Below are positions 23,001 to 35,000 of a stretch of 64,000 bases of DNA, one piece after another. Source of the stretch: Semisulcospira habei (lineage: Eukaryota > Mollusca > Gastropoda > Semisulcospiridae); contig BTPG01000005.1 in the NCBI GenBank assembly GCA_036245525.1, forward strand, positions 120,240,417-120,304,416. The letters are read 5' to 3'. The notes beneath the pieces were generated by a model that worked only from the letters and a program-made list of their open reading frames with translations, was not told the DNA's origin and did not search any database. The first letter of the stretch is position 1. Each line of letters starts with the position of its first letter. The position numbers were made by a program, and so were the translations under genes.

Positions 23001-26000
23001 GATGACTCGCCGGCTACCACTTGTGTAGACGGGGACATCTGGATGCCCCCGGGTCTTCGACATCCCGACCTTGGTAGCTGCTATGACAGTCGTTGTGCGC
23101 ACCACGCTGTACAAGTTCGTCACCGAACCGTTTTTAGCGGGGAGACAGCCCGAGATTTCGCCTCGCAGTGCAGACTTGGACTGGGCCTTCAGCCTGGACG
23201 CGGCAACTTTCTAGACGATACAGAGCCGGTCGGTGAACTCCGCGGTCTGCGTTGCGTTCTGGTCGTCCCCAGATGGAGAATAGGACACCGCCTCCAGCCA
23301 CTCTCTCCACTTTACCTTCGACAGCGTGACCTGCCCGGGCCACACGCTTCCTGCGGTGGCTTCGCAGCCTCTGGGGGTTCTACTGTGCTGTACTCTGTCG
23401 CAGACAGGACTAGTTGGACATCGACTTCCGTACACGATCACCTCTCGCGTAACCGGTCAGAGTCCTCCTTGGAGAAAGATCGAGACACACTTGGGATCCC
23501 CTCGGCAGGCGTGGTTCCTGGTCTACGTGGGCAAGTTCAACCTCTCGCCTTTGCGCCGCTTCTCTGCCTGCGGTTGAAACCTTGCACCGACCTAAAGAAC
23601 GGCAGCTTCCGAAGCGGCGAACACAGCACTTGGTGAACCCAGCACGGCGGTTGTCTCTAGTGCAGGCGTACTGCGCCAGACGGGGACTTCGGCTGCGGAG
23701 ATTGGTGAGCACCACAGCGGACCTTCTTCTTCTCGGATGTCTCTACTGCCCCCACCTCAGCGGCTCCTGCTTCTCCCCGGGCGACCCTCGACAGACGACC
23801 CCGAGTCTCAGGTTCCGGTGCGACCGTTGCTACGCCCTCAACTTCTTCACGGGGCGGATCCAGACTGGGGCACGATGGGAGTTCCACTTCCTGTCCTCCT
23901 CCCAGGGTGTCCCTCATGTCGATGCAAGCCTCGCCACCGGGAGCGCTCCCCTGCTACCGAAATCCTACCCTGCCTCCGGCGGATGGCCTTCAAACTTTCT
24001 TGTCCAGCTTCGGATGTCATGTTCCCGATGCCTGGAGCTTCTCGTTCCCTCCAACAGTGCCACAGTGGTCGACTGCTTCAGAAGCAAGGCAGGGCATGCT
24101 TCCTCTCCCTGTACTTCCTCCTCTCCCACAGGCTCCGTTGGTGCGAAGATCGTGACGTCGCCTTCGAGCAAGAGCCTTCCAGGGGCGTCTGCTTGACCGG
24201 CCGACTCCATCGCGTGTCTTGGCCAGCTTCTCCGCAGAGTTGACGGGCCGTCCAGACAACGTTTGGGTGATCTGCGCAGCGGACACTTCCCCATGATCGC
24301 GCCGAGGTGGAGTTGACAACTTCCCCGCTTCGTCTCGCCGATTTCAGACTCGCTTGCCTGGGCAGTCGACGCTCTCTTCATCCCGTGGGTCGGCCTGGTC
24401 ACCTACACCTACCCGCCGGCAATGCTCATTCCCAAGCCCTACTTAAGCTCAGAGGGTGCAACGTGATCCTGTTCCTGGCGGCCCAGGTCTGCTGGACCAA
24501 GTCGTGAACCACCGACCTCCTGAGCCTCATCACAGCTTCCCACCCCATGCACGATGCTTAAGCAACCACGACAGGCGCTGTACCACCCGTGCCCCGAACA
24601 GCTTCTCCTTCCCGCACGGGGCTGTGCGGCGAGCCCTCGCTTCTCAGGTGCGGCCGTGGAAGCTATCGCTACAGCCCGCAGAATCTCGAACAGACGAGGC
24701 TACAGAGGGGAGTGGCGATTCTTGTGCGACTGGTTGACGGCTGCGCCTCGCCCCCACAGATTGATGGATCCTCAGCGGCGGCTGTTCACCTACCAGCGTT
24801 CAGCGCCGATCACCTTTCGCGGCTACCTGGCCATGGTCGCTGAAACGTACTGACACTTGGGACGACCTGACCCTGGTAACTGCAAAGTCCTCGCTGACCT
24901 GATGGCCCACTAAGGTCTACAACGTCCCGCCCTTCGCCCCCGAGTGCGGCGATGGGACCTGCCTTGGGTCCTTACTTGGCTCAACTCTGACCGCTTCGAA
25001 CCGATCCAGTTGGCAATGCTACCGGACATGACGCGGAAGACCTGCTTCTTACTGGCCTCGCGTCTGCTTCCAGGGTCAGCGAGCGGCTCACCCAACATGG
25101 GTATGGGGTCCAACACCAGTAAGCCCCACAGACTGACGAGTGGCCCGTACCAGGTTGTAGAGCCTTCAACGCCGCGGCTGAGCCCGCGAGCCCAAGCTCT
25201 AGCGCCGGCAGCCACCACAGTCCTATCGTGTGGTCTCTGCTCAGTCGCGGAACCTCGAGCGCCGCGAAAAGAAAAGGAAAAGAGGTTGTAGAGCCTTCAA
25301 TGCCGCGGCTTAGCCCGCGAGCCCGAGCTCTAGCGCCGGCAGCCACCACATTCCCGTTGAGTGGTCTCTGCCCGGTCGCGGAACCTCGAGCACCGCGAAA
25401 AGAAAAGGAAAAGAGGTTGTAGAGCCTTCAACGCCGTGGCTTAACCCGCGAGCCCGAGCTCTAGCGCCGGCAGTCACCACAGTCCATCAAGTTGTCTCTG
25501 CCCGGTCGCGGAACCTCGAGCGCTGCGAACAGAAAAGGAAAGAGGTTGTAGAGCCTTCAATGCCGCGGCTTAGCCTGCGAGCCCGAGCTCTAACACCGGC
25601 AGCCACCACAGTCCCGTCGAGTGGTCTTTGCCCGGTCGCGGAACCTTGAGATGCCTGACCCGGCGTTCTCGCCTAGATCCGATCTCCTTGGCTGCCTCGC
25701 AGTTGGTCACCATGTACCTTTCAGAGACCCAGGCTCCACCCGTGAGTCCAGACAACAGGACCCGGTGAGGGCTTTACGTGTGTACCTGCGCCGGACCAAG
25801 CCGCTCCTTAGGGGTCACACCCGCCTTTTCTTCCCACTGTCCCCAGGTAGAATGACATCTCAGCCCAGACGATATCCTCCTGGCTCTGAGGGGTGATACA
25901 CTCCGCCTACCAAATGCAGCCAAACGGATGGACATCAGGACGCACGAGGTCAGAGCCTTGGCCGCAACCCTTGCTTTTCGACCGCAACTGTGCTGTCTAA

Positions 26001-29000
26001 GACATAGCGGCGGCCGTAGGATGGCGAACAGAAGATTACCTTTGCCCGCTTCTACCTGAGGGACCTCTCCAGCCAGCGCCAGAACCTTCGCTGGTGGGAG
26101 ACGCCTACCCGGCACCGGCCTCCACGTGGCGTGGGTGGGTAGTCCACTCGGTCCCTGACTGAGTGGGCTAGCAGACGGGTGCCATCTTTGTCCAGGATTA
26201 GGACTTGATGTCAGCAGATATGTTGTTCAGTCTTTTTCACTGGTCCGGTTTTTAAGGAGCTGTGCTTACCCAGGTCTTACCATGTTGGATTGGTCCTTAA
26301 AAATACGCGTGAGCTTTTGGTCCTTTGGATCCCAAGTGTTTGCCGTGCTTGGAGACCCGTGTCGGGGGAGAAGAGGATCCTGGTGGCTGAAACACTCCAC
26401 TTTGGCCTTGACTTCTGCCTAAACGGGAGGCTAGTCGTACCGGCCTAGTCAATCGGCTCTTGTCACGTCGAGCCCTATCCCCCTGTTGACATGCGGGTTG
26501 TTATACGGAGCACCATGCTATAGCCTCTGATGCTGATTGGGTGCTTTACGCCAGTATTCCCCTGTATTCAACAGTGTGATAGAAGGCGGTGGCTCAAACG
26601 GTTCAATCGGGCTTACCCCCTTGAGTATATCTTTCGGGCAGTCTCCATTGTGCGTCGGCTGGAGACCCGCCGACAATTGCACTTTCCCTTGTTGGGCTCG
26701 GTGGCGGGCGGGGACCCCCGGGGGATGAATATCTATCATACTATAATATGGAAAATATCAAAAAACCAAAACTGGCACCAAAGCGGCACATAGCCACTGA
26801 CATTGACCTTGAAAATGATAGCGACTCTGATTGTGGGGAAGCGACGCCTCAGGTTTCGGCCGTCTGGCCTCGCTTTCTCATTATCCACAGCAAAGTTAAA
26901 GAGAAGCCTGTTTCCAAGCTGCACCCTTTCCTGGTGGGGGAGACCCTCAGGAGCCATGTTGGCAGGCCTGAGGCCCAGCGCCTCAGGTCTGGTGACTTGT
27001 TGGTAGAGTGCCGTACCCGGGCACACTCCAATGGGCTACTGAGGCTCTCCTCCATCGGAGACACTCCAGTGGAGGTCACTCCCCACAAAACAATGAATTC
27101 CTCTAGAGGAGTGATTAAAGATCAAGCATTGGCCGAACTGTCTGAAGATGAACTTGTACGGAACCTTAAGTCACAGGGGGTGACCTACGTCAGGCGCTTC
27201 ATTTCCAAACGAGGTGGTAGGGAGATCCGTCTCCCTACCATCATCCTGACGTTTGGCACCCCCACAGCTCCTACTACCATCTGGGGAGGTTACTACTCCC
27301 TAAAAGTGAAAAAGTACGTCCCTCTCCCCCTTCGGTGCTTTAAGTGCCAAAAGTATGGCCATGGGCAGAAGACATGCCGCCAGGCAGAGGCCCTATGCGC
27401 CCGTTGCACTAAGCCCGGACACTCTGCTGAGTCCTGCACAGCCATCCCCCTGTGTGTGAATTGCCAGGGGGCGCATATGGCTTCGGACAAGAAGTGCCCT
27501 CGTTGGATCTCCGAGTGCAGGATTCAGCAGGTGCGTGTGGAGAAGGGGCTGTCCTTTGCGGACGCAAAAAAACTGGTTGACGGTCCTGGTGCAGCTGAGG
27601 CGGCGCCAAACTCAAATAACAACTTTGTGTATACTTTCAGTGCTGCGGTGGCAGGCAAGCGCCCCACCAAAGACTTCTCTTGTCAAACCCCAACTTCTTG
27701 GTTGGGGGCGGAGCCTCGGATCCTCTCACCCCTGGAGAGTAATCCTCCTCCGGTGGTGACGAGGAACCAGGGAACGCAGAGGGCGGACGCTACCGGTCCG
27801 GTGGCACCGCCTTCTGCTGCCCCTAAGCCTCAGCCCCCACCCAAACCTGCTAGTTTGTCAACACCAAAGGTTTCTGGCTCTGGTCAGCCTTCTAAGGCCG
27901 CTAACTCTAGCGGCAGGAACGCTGCCCAGGACCAGAAGTCAAAGAAATCTATGGGACCGCCGTGCGCACGGGCCCAGAAGGGGAACATTGATGTCCCCCT
28001 TCAAAACAAATATGCTGCGTTGGAGGAGCAGATGGAGGGAGTGGAAGTTGTCGATGCTGCGGCAGCTCCACCCCCTTCATCTCCTAGGAACCAGAGGAGG
28101 CCCGGGAGCCGGCCCCCCCTCTGTTTCTCCGACTCCTTCCAAGGCAAAGGACAAAGGGGGGAAAAACTCCGCACCCCCAGATAAGACATAATCATGGACT
28201 CTCTGCTTCAGTGGAATTGTCGTGGTTTTCAAGCTAACTTTGAGGAATTACGTCTTTTAGTCAAGTGCTATAACCCCTCAGTAATATCTCTTCAGGAGAC
28301 TTACCTGAAGACTTCTGACCCTGTGTCCTTTAATGGTTTTAACGCTATACATAAAGGCTCTGATTCGGAGAGGCGCTCGGGTGGAGTGGCTCTTCTCATT
28401 AGTAGCCAAATTTTATGTAGCCCCGTTAGCATCGACACCTGTCTTCAGGCTGTCGCAGCTCGGGTTACCTTGAAGAAGACCATAACTATATGCAGTATTT
28501 ACCTGCCACCATCCCTGCGGGTCTGTAGTAATGATTTTTTTAATTTAGTTGATCAACTGCCCCCTCCCTTTATTCTCATGGGGGATTTTAACGGTCACAC
28601 TCACCTTTGGGGTAGTGACCACTATGATGGCAGAGGTCAGATGTTAGAAGATGTTTTTTCTCAACTTAATCTATGTGTCTTTAACGATGGTTCACCTACA
28701 TACTCTAACCCAGGTTCAGGAGCTAGTTCTGTTCTAGACCTTACTGTGTGTGACCCTTCTCTCATGCTGGACTTTGACTGGAAGGTTCACGATGACCTGT
28801 GTGGTAGTGACCACTTCCCAGTAGTCCTGTCATCGGTCAGCTGTGGGGAGGATCCGCCGGTGGGGCGCTGGAATCTTAAGAAAGCTAACTGGCCTCTGTT
28901 CGCCTCCCTCTGTCAGTCTCGTCTTACAGAGGAGGTGGTCATGTCATCTGAAGAACCTATTTCTTCTTTTACTACTATTTTGTTGGACGTAGCGGGTGAA

Positions 29001-32000
29001 ACCATCCCTAAAACTTCCGCATCAGTCCCTCGAAAGCCGAGAGTACCATGGTTCAACGAAGAGTGCCGCAAGGCCCAAATAGCGCGCAAATCTGCTCAGC
29101 GACATGCTTTCCGTAATCCGTCGCAAGTAAATATTTTAACCTTTAAAAGACAGAGGGCGAAAGCCCGTTACATTTTTAAACGTGAACGCCGTGCTTCCTG
29201 GAGACGCTTCGTCTCATCTTTAACTTCTCGGACTCCGTCCCAGAAAGTATGGAAGGCTGTTCGGAGAATTAGGGGCAGAGGTGGCTCGGCTTCTGTTGGC
29301 CATCTTAGAGATGGTGTCAGTTTGGTTACAGATAAAAAAGCTGTGGCCAATTTGCTTGCCTCCACCATTGCCCATAATTCTTCAACGGAGCATTATTCAC
29401 CTTTCTTCCAGAGAGAGAAGGAGAAACGAGAGTCTCGTATTTGTGATTTTGAGTCCGATAACTCAGAAGACTATAATGTCCCGTTTACATTATCAGAATT
29501 GCAGCAAGCTTTGCAGAAATGTAATGACCCTGCTGCTGGCCTAGATACCGTCCACTATCAATTCCTAACGCATCTGCCTGAGAGGTCACTCCTTGTACTT
29601 CTCAAGGCCTTTAACCATATCTGGAGAACTGGTCATTTTCCGCCGTCTTGGCGCCAGGCTGTGGTTGTACCGATCCCCAAGCCGGGTAAGGATCCTTCCG
29701 ACCCAGGCAACTACCGGCCTATCGCTTTGACATCATGTTTATGTAAAACTATGGAGCGCCTGGTCAACGCCCGCCTGGTGTGGCATCTTGAGTCACAGGG
29801 TCTCCTCACAGACCTCCAGTGCGGTTTCCGGCGCTTCCGTAGTACAACTGACCATTTAGTCCGCTTTGAATCGTTTATTCGAGATTCTTTTGTCAACAAG
29901 CAGCATGTCTATGCAATTTTTTTCGATCTTGAGAAGGCGTATGACACTACCTGGAAGTATGGCATAATGTCTGACTTGTTGGACATGGGTTTTAAAGGGC
30001 ACCTGCCCGTTTTTATTCACAATTTTTTGACTAACCGGTCGTTCCATGTCCGTGTGGGCTCCACCCTCTCCAACTCCTTTGAACAGGAGATGGGTGTCCC
30101 ACAGGGCAGCATTCTATCTCCTGTTTTATTTAGTATTAAAATTAATAACATTGTAAAGGCCGTCAAGGATGATTCTAAATGCTCTTTGTTTGTTGACGAC
30201 TTTGCTTTGTGCGCACGTGGTCGAGGACTTGCGTCCCTTGAGAGGCGCTTGCAGCTGTGCGTTGATCGCATCCAGCGGTGGGTGTCTCTCAATGGATTCA
30301 AGTTCTCGCCCTCCAAGACTGTTTGTGTGCATTTTACTAACCAGACGAAATTTTTTCCAGAACCTAGCCTGAGCATTGCTGGAGTGCCAATTAAGGTGGC
30401 CGAGGAGGCAAAGTTTCTGGGGGTCATTTTTGACAAAAGACTTACCTTCCGCAACCATATTAATTACCTTAGAACCTCTTGTCAGAAGGCTCTCGACATT
30501 CTTCGTGTCGTCGGTCGTACTGACTGGGGTGCGGACCGTACTGTCTTACTTCGTCTGTACCGGGCCCTTGTTCGGTCCAAACTGGATTACGGCTCTGTGG
30601 TGTATGGCTCAGCTTCCAAGTCTGTGCTACAGCGTCTGAACACAATTCACCATCAGGGTCTGCGGATATGTCTTGGGGCCTTCAGGACGTCTCCAGTTCC
30701 TAGTCTGTATGCCGAGGCAGGGGAGCCTTCTCTCAAGCTCCGCCGCATCCGCCTCATGCTCAGCTACGTTCTGAAACTGAAGGCCCATCCAGACAATCCT
30801 GCCTATGATTGTGTTTTTAAACCATCGTTTGCAGAGATTTACGATACCCATCCGGGAGCTGTCCGTCCACTTTCTTTCCGTGTCCGACCTCATCTGCAGG
30901 CGGCCGGATTGGACCTGGACAGAGTTTCGGAATCCCTGCAACACATCACTCCACCTTGGCTCTTACCAGTTCCTGACATCTTGCTGGACTTTACTGCCCA
31001 CAAGAAAGACTCTACTCCACCAGCCATATACCAACAGAGCCTCAATGAACTGCTTTCAATTTTTCCTGGCTATTGTCGCATCTATACCGATGGGTCAAAG
31101 TCTGAGGATGGGAGAGTGGCTGCGGCCGCAGTATCCTCTCGCCATCCTAGACGCCCATTTAAGCACCGCCTCCCAGACCACTCATCTGTCTTTAGTGCGG
31201 AACTGCAGGCGGTTCTGCTGGCACTCAAGCATGCTTATCGATCTAGAGAAAGGAACTTCCTGATTCTGTCTGACTCTCTTTCTGCCCTGCAGGCCCTTCA
31301 GGGCACGGGAAATGACCACCCACTGCTGGTGCAGATCAGAGAGCTCCACGCGGACTTGATGAAGGAATATTATGACATCATTTTTATTTGGGTGCCAGGG
31401 CATGTGGGCATCGAAGGCAACAGGATCGCAGATTCTGCTTCCAACGATGCCCGCAATGACCCTGTCCCTGACACACAGACTGTTTATAGTGATTTTAGAC
31501 ATGTGGCTAGTGCGTACATAGCCCGTGAGTGGCAGTCCGAGTGGGACAAAGAGGAAGCTAACAAGCTGCATGAAGCCCTTCCTAAGTTGTCCGACGGTCT
31601 ACCTTATCGCTGCGGCAGCCGCCGTGAGGAGACTGTCCTGGCTCGGCTCCACATCGGCCACACGTATGTTACGCACTCTTATTTACTTAAACAGGAGGAG
31701 CATCCATGGTGTTATGCCTGCGACGAGCAGTACTCTGTTCAACACTTTTTGTTGTCTTGTGCTGATCTAATCGACACAAGGTATAAACATTTCACAGCAG
31801 ACTCCTTGAAGGTTTTGTTCCGGGATGTGCCCCTGGACAAGATCTTCAGTTTTCTGAGAGAGTGCCATATTTTTAATAAGATTTGAGCATTTATAGATTA
31901 TGATGTTTCTATTATTTTGACCTTTTTGAGAGTCTTCCGACGTTTTCTTTAAAGACCTGTGAGACATTTTAGCCTGACATATTTTTAAGGTATATTTACA

Positions 32001-35000
32001 TCATGTCTTAAGACCTTTCTTTTAGTCTGGCTGACCAGATTTTTACCCTTACCGCCGTGAGATGGCCTTAGTTGCCTGCTCGGCGTTAAACCCAAATAAC
32101 TAGCTGGTGGGAGACATCGTGGTGGCGTAACTCTCCCTCCCGGCGCCCAGGGCGCCGTGGGTATCTTAGCTAAAATTATCGGGAGGTTGCTTAGAGAGTG
32201 CGGGCCTAGTGACCTGTTTTGGGGGTTAGGGGCGTTACAGTGGCACCCGCCTCCTCTTCTGGATTCTTCCATACCATAATGTCATCGGTAATGTGTTTTG
32301 AGGAAACAAATGTATTTTTCTTTAAAATGTATTTCTTCGAAAAATACTTCTTCTTCTTCTTCTCGAACGCCGTCACACTTGGAGTTTGGCTCTCAAAATG
32401 AAATCTGTGGTCTTCTGTAGCGCCTCCACAGGCCCGTACAGTTTCTCTTGTAGAGTGGCGGGCTTCGGCCATATCTCCTCCCTCAGCGGCTGGTGGTTCC
32501 CACAGTCCTGGAGGATGTGCTCTGCGGTCTGCTCTGCTTCTCCACAAGGGCACAGGGGAGATGGCACGAGGTGGAAGCGTCTGTGCAGGTGGAAATTGAG
32601 TCGGTTGTGCCCGGTCCTCAGACGAAAGATGGTCACCTGCTCTTGTCTGGACAGCTGATGGTAACTGTCTAGGGGCCGTTGTGGTGGTCTGTACACAGAC
32701 TTAATGATGGTCTTCATCTCTGTGAAGCTGACTCCATTTTCATCTTGTTCTTTCTCTGCGCCCACTTTTGCCATTCTGTCAGCTTCTTCATTGCCGTAGA
32801 TGCCACAGTGTGAAGGGATCCACTGCAGCACCAGTCTGGTGCACTTGATGTTTTGCAGTGCCTCTTGTAGACGTGGCAGTTTGCTTGCTGTTGCTGCCTC
32901 AAGGACAGACATGGCATCAGTAAGGAAGACAATCTGGGCATCAGGGTCTGCAGTGCCACTAAGGGTGTTAGCTGCGCGGACTAGGGCTTCCACCTCAGCT
33001 CTGTAATTTGTGCAGCGAAGGCCTGTTGGTACTGCCTCTGCCTTCCATTTTCCGTTTGGGTACTGAATGTACACCCCAGCCCCTCCATCCTGAACTGCAT
33101 CTGTGGCTGATCCATCGGTGTATGCCCGTATCCATGCTTCCTGGGGATACTTTTCTTCGAGCATGGCCAGTGTCAGGGCTTTCTTGCTCACAATGCTGTG
33201 CTCATCTCTGGTGGTGATATAGGGTACCGTGGAAGAGATGGTGATGTTTTCTGGCTTACTTTCCCAAGGTGGAAGGTCGCTAGCAGGATTCAGAGCCTCT
33301 ACCTGCGCAGGCAGCTTTGCCTGGTGTTTTCTCTGCAGTGCTCTCGTCTCCTTCACAAAGCTTGATCTTTTCAGTCTCCCTGAGGTTGGTTGTTTCATCC
33401 TAGCGTTCATAGGATGGTCTTTGGAAGACTTGACCTTTGTGGACTGTATCAAGGCTTTGCAATCTCTTCTCATGCGCAGGGGTGGGATGCCCGTTGTCTC
33501 TTCCATCTTTTCAATTGGTGTGGATCTCATTGCGCCGGTGATGATACGCAGTGCCTGGTTCTGAACTCTGTCAATGGTCTGCTGGCGTGACTGGGCTGCC
33601 GTCAACCATGCATTAGATCCGTACTCAAGGTGTGGTCTCACTGTGCCTTGATATACATTTTTGAGGATCTTTTCATTGGCTCCCCATTGTGTTCCAGCCA
33701 GTTTTCTCATGATGTTCAGCTTTCTTCTAGCTTTCGCTTCTGCATTCCAAATGTGCGGCTTCCACGTCAGCCTCTTGTCAAGGGTGACTCCCAGGTATGT
33801 CTGTTGGTCTTCATACCGCAGCGGGGTGTTGCCCAGTGTTAGGTTGCCAGCCTTTGCCTTGTTGGAGAGAGAGAAGAGTGTGGCTGATGATTTTTCTGTG
33901 TTGATGGTCACACACCAGTTGTTGGTCCAGTCTGTCAGCCTGTCCAGGGCTAGCTGCATCCTGTATAGTATGTAGCAGTTGTTGCATACTCTTCTGTGCA
34001 CCAGAGTACCAGGTCGTCTGCGTACAGGGCTGCGTGTACTCCTTTTGGTAGCTCTGGCACAAGGTCGTTGATGAAAAGTATGAACAGTGTCGGTGACAGG
34101 ACTCCCCCCTGTGGCACCCCCTGACGCAACAGCACTTTTTGGCCACAGTACCCATCCACTGTCACACGGGCTCTGCGATTATGCAGGTATGACTTGGTCC
34201 ACCGGTACATATTCCCTTGGATGCCACTGCGAAGGAGTTTTACAAGGAGACCATCCTTCCACACCTTGTCGAAAGCCTTCTGTAGGTCAATGAAGGCAGC
34301 TAATGTCACCTTCTGATCTTGAAAGGCATCTTCTATGACCTGTGCAAGGTGTGTTGTCTGGTCTTCTGTACTCTTGTAGCTTCTGAAGCCAGCTTGCTCT
34401 GGCACGATAATGCTCTCAGAGTCCAGGTACCACTGCAGGCGCTTGTTGATGATGCGCTCCATGGTCTTGCACACACAACTTGTCAGGCTGATGGGGCGAT
34501 AACTCAGGGCTTTGGACTTATTCTTTCCTTTCTTCAAAATTGGGATCATCCTGGCTTCCTTCCAGCACTGGGGTACCTGACCTCCTCTCCAGCTGTGGTT
34601 AAAGATGTCCAGTAGCTTCATTAAGGCAGTGTTGCCAAGGTGTTGTAACATCTCGTTTGAGATGCTGTCTGGACCTGGAGATTTTTTCTTCTTCAGCTGT
34701 TTGATGGCCATCTTCAGTTCTGGAAGGGTGATGTCCTTCTTCATTGCATCATGGATGTTCACATCTCTTGTTCTCTCTCTTTCTTCCTGTCTGATTTCTT
34801 TCGCAAGCATTCGTGGGACAGTGATGTCACTTTCTTTCGCATAGATCTGTGCAAACATGTTTGCAGCTTTCCTACCAGTCAGTGCTTTCCCTTCTTCTTC
34901 CAAGGTGATCTTCTGTTCCCTGGTGCCCTCATCGTTCAACGCCTTGGTCAGTCTCCACAACTTCGTGGTGTCCCTGTCCATGTTTAGTCTTGCAGTCTTC

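Larger units (their letters stand above)
26103..32102 (+). mobile_element. LINE-3, I/Nimb-like, full length with both ORFs open
   Basis: A 6.0-kb non-LTR retrotransposon inserted in DIRS A with a 13-bp TSD. It has a 645-bp 5' UTR, ORF1 with three zinc knuckles, ORF2 with endonuclease, RT, RNase H and a CCHC box, and a 216-bp 3' UTR ending ggcgttaaacccaaataac. RNase H after RT places it in the I/R1/LOA/Nimb assemblage. Nimb is suggested because such elements are known from snails. No disabling mutation was seen, so it may be young and competent. Confidence 0.9.
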
